A stretch of DNA of 12,215 nt from DASVAL01 sp035649575 (GTDB lineage Bacteria > Planctomycetota > UBA1135 > UBA2386): positions 1-12,215 of the forward strand of contig DASRJH010000057.1 in NCBI GenBank assembly GCA_035649575.1, given 5' to 3'. The notes below the pieces were generated by a model. That model made no database searches. It was given only the letters and a program-made list of their open reading frames with translations, and had not been told where the DNA came from. A program made the position numbers and the translations under genes. Numbering within the stretch: position 1 is the stretch's first letter; each line of letters opens with the position of its first letter. Of this stretch, positions 6,600-12,215 are shown one piece after another.

Positions 6600-6765
6600 G
6601 ATCGCTGGGCCACGCGCGCGATTGTGCCGCGCACATCGACACGGCCTGCAGTACAGAAGCGCAAAGAAATGTCGCGGCCGAGGGCGCCATGACACCGCCG
6701 TCATGCGGTCCCGCGCGCAGCAGGGACCACGCATCGGGACCGCAACCGGGGTAAGCTGCCCCAGC
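6600..6765. other. Intergenic spacer with a small hairpin
   Basis: No gene is evident in these 166 bases. CATGAC (6688-6693) and GTCATG (6700-6705) form a 6-bp stem with a 6-nt loop about 89 bases after the oxidoreductase stop. There is no T-run after it, so it could equally be an operator or chance. Confidence 0.35.
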
Positions 6766-7266
6766 ATGCCCGACTCATCATGGCCTGAGACAGGTCCGGC
6801 CGTTGCAGTCGAACCGGATCCATGGGAAGGGCGTGGTGTGCCCGACCGGCGGCGCAAACCGACGCCGATGTTGAGCCGCTACGTCTTCTTCGGCGGGCGC
6901 CGGCGTGAAGTGCGCCGCGTGCAACAACGCGAGGGCTCGTTCGTCGACATCCACAGTCGCCCGATCATGTACATGGTCGTCGCGATCGTGGTGCTCAATC
7001 TGCTCGATGCGGGCTTCACGCTGCTGTTCCTGTCGCACGGCGGGCAGGAGTTGAATCCATTCGTGCAAGTGGTGCTCGACTTCGGCGCACACCCGTGGCC
7101 GTTCGTGTTGCTGAAGACGGCCGGCATCGGTCTCGCGTGCACGTTCCTCGTGCTGACGAAGAACTTCCGTCCCGCGCAGCTGGGTCTCTGGGCCGTGCTG
7201 ATCGGCTACACGGTGTTGCTCGGCTGGCACATCTATCTCTCGACGCGACTCGACAGCGTGGCCTGA
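6766..7266 (+). CDS. DUF5658-like small integral membrane protein
   Basis: This 166-residue protein has a soluble Arg-rich N-terminus and three predicted transmembrane helices, at about 67-90, 112-131 and 137-158. The N-terminal sequence PDRRRKPTPMLSRYVFFGGRR and the helix-1 sequence LNLLDAGFTLLFLSHGGQELNPF resemble the DUF5658 family, where the pattern 'LN..D..fT......G..E.NP' is conserved. Function is unknown for the family. The start ATG at 6766 keeps the whole N-terminal motif; the Shine-Dalgarno sequence is poor (GGGGTAAG about 11 bases away). The glycosyltransferase follows after 66 bases containing a stem-loop. Confidence 0.72.
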   Translation: MPDSSWPETGPAVAVEPDPWEGRGVPDRRRKPTPMLSRYVFFGGRRREVRRVQQREGSFVDIHSRPIMYMVVAIVVLNLLDAGFTLLFLSHGGQELNPFVQVVLDFGAHPWPFVLLKTAGIGLACTFLVLTKNFRPAQLGLWAVLIGYTVLLGWHIYLSTRLDSVA

Positions 7267-7278
7267 AGAGCCGCATGA

Positions 7279-7311
7279 TGGCCTTGCCATGGTTGCAGGG
7301 CTGGCAGGCCA
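7279..7311. other. Stem-loop between the membrane protein and glycosyltransferase genes
   Basis: TGGCCT (7279-7284), a bulged T (7285) and GCCA (7286-7289) pair with TGGC (7302-7305) and AGGCCA (7306-7311), giving 10 base pairs and a 12-nt loop. It sits 12 bases after one stop and 21 bases before the next start. No T-run follows. It may attenuate transcription or protect RNA ends. Confidence 0.4.
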
Positions 7312-7332
7312 ATCCGGACTGACGAGGCGTCC

Positions 7333-8523
7333 GTGCGTCTGATGCGGTTGTTGACGCGGCCGAATCTGGGCGGTCCGACGCGCCAGGCGATCGCGCTCTG
7401 GCATGCCCAGAGGCAGCTCGGCGTGCGTACGCTGCTCGTGACCGGCCGCGTCGATGCGGGCGAAGCGCTGCTGTCGCCGGCGGACGAGGGCGTGCCGCCG
7501 TTGTCCTGGCAGGCCTGCCTCGAGGCCGGGCCTGCGGCCGAGGGATGGGTGGAGCTGCCGCACCTCGGACGCGGCATCGCACCCGTCGCGGATCGGCGGG
7601 CCGGGCAGCACCTCTTGCAGCTGCTGCGGGCCCACCGGCCCGATGTCGTGCACACGCACACGACCAAGGCCGGCGCGGTGGGGCGGCGCGCGGCCTTCCG
7701 CGCCGGCGTGCCGGTCGTGGCCCACACGTTCCACGGCCATGTGCTGCAGGACTACTTCGGCGGACTGTTGTCGAGGTGGCTGCAACACCTCGAGCGCACC
7801 CTCGCGCGACAGAGCGACCTGCTCATCGCGGTGAGCCACAGCTGTGCGGACGAACTGGCGGCCGCGGGCGTCGCTGCGCGCGAGAAGTTCCTCGTGGTGC
7901 CTCCGGCAGTGGCCGTGCCGCAGCCGATCCGTCGCGAGCAGGCGCGCGCGCGTCTCGGGATACCCGCGTCCCAATGGAGCGTGGTCGCGGTCGGGCGGCT
8001 CGTTCCGATCAAACGCATCGAGCACTTCGTGCGCATGGTGGCAGCATTGCCCGACTGCCGCGGCGATGTGTTCGGCGATGGGCCCGATCGCACCGCGCTG
8101 GCCGCTCTCGTGGCACGGCTCGCCCCGGAGCGGGTGCGGCTCTGCGGGCACGAGCCGGCGATCGCGAGTCTGCTCCCCGGCTACGATGCGCTGGTGCTGT
8201 CGAGCATCCGGGAGGGCTGTCCGCTGGTCGCGGTCGAGGCATTCGCGGCGCGGGTTCCCGTATCGGGCTACGACGTGCCCGGAGTACACGACGTGCTGGC
8301 CGAGGGCCGCGGCGTGCTCGTGCCGGTTGCGGCCGGTCCGGCGGGTCTCGCCGCTGGCCTCCAGCGTCTGTACGGAAACCCCGCTCTAGCGGCGGCCTGC
8401 GTGGAAAGCGGCCTTGCCATGGTCGGTAGGTTCGCGCCGGGGGCCGTGGCCGAGCAATTGCTGGATGCGTACTGCCGGGCACTGTCGGAGAAGAGCCGTT
8501 ACCATGGGGTGCGCTCGGGCTAG
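7333..8523 (+). CDS. GT4-type (GT-B fold) glycosyltransferase
   Basis: This 396-residue protein has both halves of a GT-B glycosyltransferase. The N-terminal acceptor domain starts RLLTRPNLGGPTRQAIAL and contains DVVHTHTTKAGAVGR (D104-H109) and AHTFHGHVL. The C-terminal donor domain starts at SVVAVGRLVPIKR (GRL at 221-223), followed by FGDGP and the EX7E motif EGCPLVAVEA (E294, E302) that binds the sugar nucleotide. It transfers a sugar from a nucleotide donor, probably to a glycolipid or exopolysaccharide precursor at the inner face of the membrane. The GTG at 7333 is chosen because GACGAGG ends 5 bases upstream; ATG at 7342 is the alternative. No other surface-polysaccharide genes flank it, so the product is unknown. 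Confidence 0.9.
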   Translation: MRLMRLLTRPNLGGPTRQAIALWHAQRQLGVRTLLVTGRVDAGEALLSPADEGVPPLSWQACLEAGPAAEGWVELPHLGRGIAPVADRRAGQHLLQLLRAHRPDVVHTHTTKAGAVGRRAAFRAGVPVVAHTFHGHVLQDYFGGLLSRWLQHLERTLARQSDLLIAVSHSCADELAAAGVAAREKFLVVPPAVAVPQPIRREQARARLGIPASQWSVVAVGRLVPIKRIEHFVRMVAALPDCRGDVFGDGPDRTALAALVARLAPERVRLCGHEPAIASLLPGYDALVLSSIREGCPLVAVEAFAARVPVSGYDVPGVHDVLAEGRGVLVPVAAGPAGLAAGLQRLYGNPALAAACVESGLAMVGRFAPGAVAEQLLDAYCRALSEKSRYHGVRSG

Positions 8524-8534
8524 CCCTGCCGTCC

Positions 8535-9296
8535 ATGCGAAACTTGTCGTTCGTCACCTGGTTCGTACTCGTGATCAGCGCCGGCGGCTGCGACATCGAC
8601 GTGAAGTCCGTGCGCACGGGCGAGCAGATTCCGGCGGACCTCGAGGGCGTCTGGCAAGGGTCCTGGCAATCCCAGCAAGCGAGCCTCAGCGGCACGCTGA
8701 CCCTGCAGCTGCAGGAGTGGGACAACAAGGCGGTCGTCTCGGTCGCCACCGACAATCCGTGCGTGGAGCCGCACGACTACGATCTCTCCCTGCTTCCGGG
8801 ACGGATCGAACTGCGGGACGACGGCGAACTCGTCTTTGCTGCCGTGTTCGGACCGGGCCGCACGCTCACCGGCACCTACGTCTGTCATCAGGACTCGGGC
8901 CAGTGGGCCGCGGCATGGACCGAGGCGCTGCCTCCCATCGTCGACCTGAGCGGAACGTGGCTCGGCTCCGTGGCGGCGGCAGGGTTCCCCGTAGTGGCGC
9001 TGTCGCTCGAGCTCGTGCAGTCGGTGCGCCACGGGTCGATCGTCCTCGATGGTCTGCTCACGCTGCCCGAAATCCCTGGCGTGCAGGTGCTGCTCACCGG
9101 CGGCGCTGTGTTCCGCCAAGGGGGGTTCGACATGCTGCTCGCGACCTCCCCGACCAGCAACCCGTCGCTCGTGTTGACGGGTTTCGGCTCGACCGAGCCG
9201 CTGCGCGTCGACCTCGGCGTGATCAACGTGATCAACTCGCAGCCGCCGCTTCCGTTCACGCAGGGCGTCTGGCAGGTCGACTGGCAGGGGCGCTGA
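8535..9296 (+). CDS. Beta-rich lipoprotein of unknown function
   Basis: I do not recognise this 253-residue family. It begins MRNLSFVTWFVLVISAGGC, a lipoprotein signal with the lipidated Cys at 19. Asp at +2 (D20) is the residue that keeps lipoproteins in the inner membrane of many Gram-negatives. The mature part is rich in beta-strand patterns with three related turns: EGVWQGSWQ (about 37-45), SGTWLGSV (about 138-145) and QGVWQVDWQ near the end. This suggests two repeated beta sandwich or barrel units. A C-x34-C pair (C76, C116 region) could form a disulfide. It lies 11 bases after the glycosyltransferase stop, probably in the same transcript, although no Shine-Dalgarno sequence is visible. 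Confidence 0.7.
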   Translation: MRNLSFVTWFVLVISAGGCDIDVKSVRTGEQIPADLEGVWQGSWQSQQASLSGTLTLQLQEWDNKAVVSVATDNPCVEPHDYDLSLLPGRIELRDDGELVFAAVFGPGRTLTGTYVCHQDSGQWAAAWTEALPPIVDLSGTWLGSVAAAGFPVVALSLELVQSVRHGSIVLDGLLTLPEIPGVQVLLTGGAVFRQGGFDMLLATSPTSNPSLVLTGFGSTEPLRVDLGVINVINSQPPLPFTQGVWQVDWQGR

Positions 9297-9347
9297 CAGG
9301 CCGAGGCGTGGTTGCGAGAGCAGGCCTCGCGTCTTCGAATTGCCCGC

Positions 9348-9809
9348 ATGACGGACGACTTCTGCGCCGACTTCCTGGGCGCCTTCGCAGTGGTGACACG
9401 CGCGGACCGCTTCCTGATGGTGGGCAACGACCGCACGATCGGCGCGCGCACGGTGCGCACCTGGGACCTGCCCGGTGGACGCGTGGAGGCAGCTGAGCTG
9501 CTGCACGAGACCCTGAGACGGGAATTGCTCGAGGAGACGGGCCTCTCGCTGCGCGGCGAGCCGCATCTGCTCTTCGTGCAGGAAGGTCAACGCCGGCAGC
9601 AGGGGCAACGGCTCCACGCGTGGCGTTCGTTCTTCTTCGCCGTCGAAGTCGACAGCGGCGAGCCGAGGGCCGGGCACGAAGTGCTGGCCATACGGTGGAT
9701 GGACCGGACCGAGCTGTTCGCCGAACTCACGGCTCCCTACCACGACAGCTTCCGCGAGTGGCTGCAGCACGGCGGTACGTGGTTCTCGAGTGAATGGTCC
9801 GAGAACTGA
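9348..9809 (+). CDS. Nudix hydrolase
   Basis: This 153-residue protein contains a perfect Nudix box, Gx5Ex7REUxEExGU, starting at G44 (GRVEAAE...REL-LEETGL; E50, R58, E59, E62, E63, G65). The box binds metal and hydrolyses a nucleoside diphosphate linked to some group X. The rest fits one compact Nudix domain from about residue 11. The substrate cannot be told from the sequence. I chose ATG 9348, which suits the domain length. A TTG at 9312 in the same frame has a better Shine-Dalgarno sequence (GAGG 5 bases upstream) and would add 12 residues. The end overlaps the next gene's possible start at 9794 by 16 bases, suggesting coupled expression. Confidence 0.9.
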   Translation: MTDDFCADFLGAFAVVTRADRFLMVGNDRTIGARTVRTWDLPGGRVEAAELLHETLRRELLEETGLSLRGEPHLLFVQEGQRRQQGQRLHAWRSFFFAVEVDSGEPRAGHEVLAIRWMDRTELFAELTAPYHDSFREWLQHGGTWFSSEWSEN

Positions 9810-11368
9810 GAGCACTCAGTCAGGAATCCAGAATCCGTGCAACCGATGCGGCCCGCGCGACACAGTGCGGCATGGTTTTCCTCTCGCTGTTGTGCGCCCC
9901 GGGCCTGCTCACCCAGGGCTTGCTGAGCGTCCATCTCGATGGAGGGCCCGTGCGGTTTGGCGTGCCCTTGCCGGCCGCTGCATTGGCGCAGGGACTCCGG
10001 CTGGAAGGGCCCGGCGCGCTGCAGTGGCGGCGGCTGCCCGTCGGTGGGGCTCTGGCCGACCCGGTCTGGGTCGAACTGGCGATCGCCGGTGCGACCGGCG
10101 GCAGGCGCGTGGTCGGTGAAGGGGCGCCCGAGTCGGCCGACGGGCGCGGACCGGCGTTCGTGCGCGAAGAAGAGGAGGTGCTGCTGCCGCACGGGCGCGA
10201 GCGGCGCGTGCGTTGGCGCTGGTGCGATGGCAGCGTGGACGAATGCGTGCGCACCGAGTTCTCGGCGGATACCGAGATCGGCGGTGAGGTCTACACGGCG
10301 GGCGAAGCGCTCACGGTGTGGAGGGGGGCCGCGACGACGCGCGCCGACGTCGTCTGTGCGCTGCCGCGGCGGTTGTTCGAGGGCGTGTCGCTGCTGCCGC
10401 CGGGGGGACGCAGCGCGGCGGTCGTGCAGAAGCACCTCGCGAGTCTGCTGCCGCTGCTGCACGAGCTGCCCGGTGCGCGCGGGGCCGGGGATTTCGGGCG
10501 CAGCGGCAAGGTCGTCACGAACCTCGAATTCGATACCACGCTGGCGCTGCTGCGCGCGGCATTGGCACTGCGCGACGAGAAGGCGTTCGCGATGGCGGGC
10601 CGCGCCGCGCAACATCTGCGCGATCGCGACCTCGATCCGCGCAGCGGCCTGCCGTTTCCGCACGGACTCGACCATCGCACCGGCGTGCCGGCGCCCGGTC
10701 ATGCCTGGCTCGAGGGCCTGCTGTGGGTTGGGCTGCTGCGCGCCGACGATGGTCATATCGCGGCCGCGCGCAACATCGGCCAGGCACTCGCGGCCTGCCC
10801 GCCGATGGGGGAACGGCGGCAGGAACTGGCGCGCGACTACGCCTGGCCGCTGCTCGAACTCGAGGGCCTGCTCGCGATCGACCCGGATCCGAGGCTCGCA
10901 CGCGCCGCCGACCGCCTCGCGACGGCGATCGCGCTGCGTTACGACGCGCAGGTGCGCACCTTCCGGTTCGGCGAGGGCGAGGTCGGCGACGGTTATCTCG
11001 AACGCGGTTGGATCACGGGTGGCATCGTCGTGCCCGCGCTGCAGGCGCACCTGCGCCGTAGACCGAATGCCGAGCTGGCCGCATGCGTACGCGCGGTGCA
11101 GCAGGCGCTGCTCGACCAGATCGGCCGCGCGCGGCCCGGGCTGCCGACGCATTGGCGCTGTGCGGGCGGTCGCACGTTCGCCGAGCACCGGGAAGCGCAC
11201 GCTGCCGAGGCGATGCTCGTGCTCGAAGCGTTCGAACCGGCGGACCTGCGACGCCTCTTGCGCAGGGAGACGATCGGCGACTCCATTGCCGCGGTGCCGG
11301 AGCCCGAGGACCCCGACCTCGCGACGAAGTTCTCGATGGTCGCGCGTTGTACGTGGGTATGGCGGTGA
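9794..11368 (+). CDS. Putative PcRGLX/YetA-like (exo-rhamnogalacturonan lyase-like) protein
   Basis: This 524-residue protein is read as two parts. Residues about 45-175 look like a beta-barrel domain (GGPVRFGVPLPAAALAQG, and WRWCDGSVDE like the W-x-DGS-V element of this group). Residues about 230-500 look like an alpha/alpha toroid: NLEFDTTLALLRAAL (D247), PHGLDH (H290, H294) and GHAWLEGLLWVGLL (H303, W305, E307). These resemble the central domain of PcRGLX/YetA-like proteins, polysaccharide lyases or their relatives, which would act on acidic glycans. The resemblance is from memory of the family pattern, so the activity is uncertain. The ATG at 9794 overlaps the Nudix gene. ATG 9872 would give MVFLSLLCAPGLLTQG, a possible short signal peptide, so export is unresolved. 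The end stands 20 bases from the converging protease gene. Confidence 0.55.
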   Translation: MVRELRALSQESRIRATDAARATQCGMVFLSLLCAPGLLTQGLLSVHLDGGPVRFGVPLPAAALAQGLRLEGPGALQWRRLPVGGALADPVWVELAIAGATGGRRVVGEGAPESADGRGPAFVREEEEVLLPHGRERRVRWRWCDGSVDECVRTEFSADTEIGGEVYTAGEALTVWRGAATTRADVVCALPRRLFEGVSLLPPGGRSAAVVQKHLASLLPLLHELPGARGAGDFGRSGKVVTNLEFDTTLALLRAALALRDEKAFAMAGRAAQHLRDRDLDPRSGLPFPHGLDHRTGVPAPGHAWLEGLLWVGLLRADDGHIAAARNIGQALAACPPMGERRQELARDYAWPLLELEGLLAIDPDPRLARAADRLATAIALRYDAQVRTFRFGEGEVGDGYLERGWITGGIVVPALQAHLRRRPNAELAACVRAVQQALLDQIGRARPGLPTHWRCAGGRTFAEHREAHAAEAMLVLEAFEPADLRRLLRRETIGDSIAAVPEPEDPDLATKFSMVARCTWVWR

Positions 11369-11388
11369 CGCGGTGGCGCGGGCGTGTA

Positions 11389-12215
11389 TCAGCGGCCGCG
11401 GTTGCCACGCACGTCGATCGGGCCCTCGAGCACCTCTTCGTCACCACGCAGGACGGAGATCCGCAGCGCCTTGCCGCGATACTGCTCGAGCAGGTGCGCG
11501 AGGTCGCTGTGCGACGTGAGTGGCAGCTCGCGTTCGCCGAACGCACTCTGTTGCAAGAACGCGAGCAGCAGGTCGCCCTTCTTGATGCCGACGGCTTCGG
11601 CCGGGGAATCGGGGAGGATGCTCGTGAAGCGCAGGACCGCCGGCAACAGCCACACGCGGCTCAGGCCTCGGTCGCGGTAGAAGGCCAGCGTGGCCTTGCG
11701 CACGAGCGCCATGTCCTTCTCGCCGTCGATCTCGTCGAGGGTGGCTCCGAGCGCGGACAGCACGATGCCTTGTTCGCGCGTGATCGGCAGCGGTGCGACT
11801 TCGAGCTCGCGGCCGCCGCGGCGCAGCAGCATCTGCAGCGGCGTCTGCACTCGTGCGTTGATGCAGTGCCGCACGTAGTCGATCGAGGAACGGACCTCGC
11901 GTTCGCCGATGCGCGCCAACACGTCGCCGACGCGCACACCGGCTGCCGCGGCGGGACTGCCGGGCATCACCTCCGAGATCACGACCTTGTTGTCGCGATC
12001 TGCGACCTCGAGACCGAGCCACGGCGAATCGTCGGCCGTCACGAACGAGGCGCTCTGGATCAGTTCCTTCTGGAATTCCTGGCGCACGATGTCCATCGGG
12101 ATCGCAAAGCCGATGTTCTCGGCGCCCATGGCCATCGCATTGTTGATGCCGATCAGCTTGCCCGTGATGTCGAGCAGGGCGCCGCCGCTGTTGCCCTGGT
12201 TGATGGCCGCATCGG
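11389..12215 (-). CDS. S1C-type serine protease with two PDZ domains (N-terminal part outside window)
   Basis: The frame is open to the right edge, and 274 residues of the C-terminal part are present. They begin with the catalytic-serine region DAAINQGNSGGALLD (Ser codon 12189-12187) and IGINNAMAMGAENIGFAIP, typical of the HtrA/DegP family. PDZ domain 1 follows (SPWLGLEV...VMPGSPAAAAGVRVGDVLARIG). After a spacer with ITREQGIVLSALGATLDEIDGEKD comes a second PDZ-like unit (TSILPDSPAEAVGIKKGDLLLAF), ending with IDVRGNRGR. Such proteases degrade or refold damaged envelope proteins. The His and Asp of the triad are outside the window, so activity cannot be checked. The spacer between the PDZ units is longer than in DegP. 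Confidence 0.9.
   Translation of the reverse strand, partial: DAAINQGNSGGALLDITGKLIGINNAMAMGAENIGFAIPMDIVRQEFQKELIQSASFVTADDSPWLGLEVADRDNKVVISEVMPGSPAAAAGVRVGDVLARIGEREVRSSIDYVRHCINARVQTPLQMLLRRGGRELEVAPLPITREQGIVLSALGATLDEIDGEKDMALVRKATLAFYRDRGLSRVWLLPAVLRFTSILPDSPAEAVGIKKGDLLLAFLQQSAFGERELPLTSHSDLAHLLEQYRGKALRISVLRGDEEVLEGPIDVRGNRGR

Noticed and set aside
5195..6754. Long plus-strand frame overlapping the Gfo/Idh/MocA gene
   Set aside because: The translation is low-complexity Arg/Ala-rich, and the overlapped frame is a complete, recognisable enzyme.
6778..8289. Long minus-strand open frame across the membrane protein and glycosyltransferase genes
   Set aside because: It is antisense to two genes with conserved motifs and has biased, repetitive composition and no domain.
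1..12215. tRNA, rRNA, CRISPR, insertion sequences or attachment sites
   Set aside because: No cloverleaf, repeat-spacer pattern, transposase or flanking direct repeats were seen; gaps between genes are short and otherwise featureless.

Overview
The window is GC-rich bacterial chromosome, about 12.2 kb, densely coding and with no visible mobile elements, CRISPR arrays or RNA genes. Several features suggest Planctomycetota or a similar GC-rich Gram-negative phylum: a Tat-exported Gfo/Idh/MocA oxidoreductase, a DUF5658-type small membrane protein, two lipoproteins, a periplasmic TlpA-like protein with a long helical N-terminal region, and an S1C/PDZ protease. That assignment is inference; there is no rRNA or marker gene to settle it.

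The most important item is at 1492-2634. A TlpA/thioredoxin-like gene appears split by an in-frame TGA (2302-2304), which lies exactly where the first cysteine of the thioredoxin WCGPC motif should be, giving W-[TGA]-G-P-C. The same frame continues to a complete thioredoxin fold with its cis-proline. A strong stem-loop with a GGUC apical loop sits 31 nt downstream of the TGA, which fits the bacterial SECIS pattern. The gene is best read as one 380-residue exported selenoprotein with a Sec-x-x-Cys (UGPC) active site. C274 is its only cysteine.

Layout from left to right. (a) 1-1397, plus strand: the 3' end of a DUF1998/MrfA-type helicase with its four-cysteine cluster, overlapping an RNase H-like exonuclease of the MrfB/YprB type; this looks like an MrfAB DNA-repair pair. 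(b) 1492-2634: the selenoprotein. (c) 4421-2744, minus strand: a TPR lipoprotein, rnpA (RNase P protein) and yidD, chained by GTGA and ATGA stop/start overlaps, without the usual rpmH, yidC or dnaA neighbours. (d) 4422-4653: a divergent intergenic region with competing inverted repeats. (e) 4654-9809, plus strand: a COQ4-like protein with a perfect HDxxHx11E metal motif and a C-terminal membrane segment, a Tat-type Gfo/Idh/MocA oxidoreductase, a DUF5658-like membrane protein, a GT4-type glycosyltransferase, an unrecognised beta-rich lipoprotein and a Nudix hydrolase. (f) 9794-11368: a large protein resembling the PcRGLX/YetA (rhamnogalacturonan-lyase-like) alpha/alpha-toroid family, overlapping the Nudix gene. 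(g) 12215-11389, minus strand: the C-terminal part of an S1C serine protease with the GNSGG serine at the window edge and two PDZ domains.

The genes mostly look like housekeeping and envelope functions rather than one dedicated pathway. The exceptions are MrfA-MrfB (probable joint DNA repair) and TPR lipoprotein-rnpA-yidD (translationally coupled). No selenocysteine machinery (selA, selB, selD or tRNA-Sec) lies in the window, so the Sec reading predicts that it exists elsewhere in this genome.
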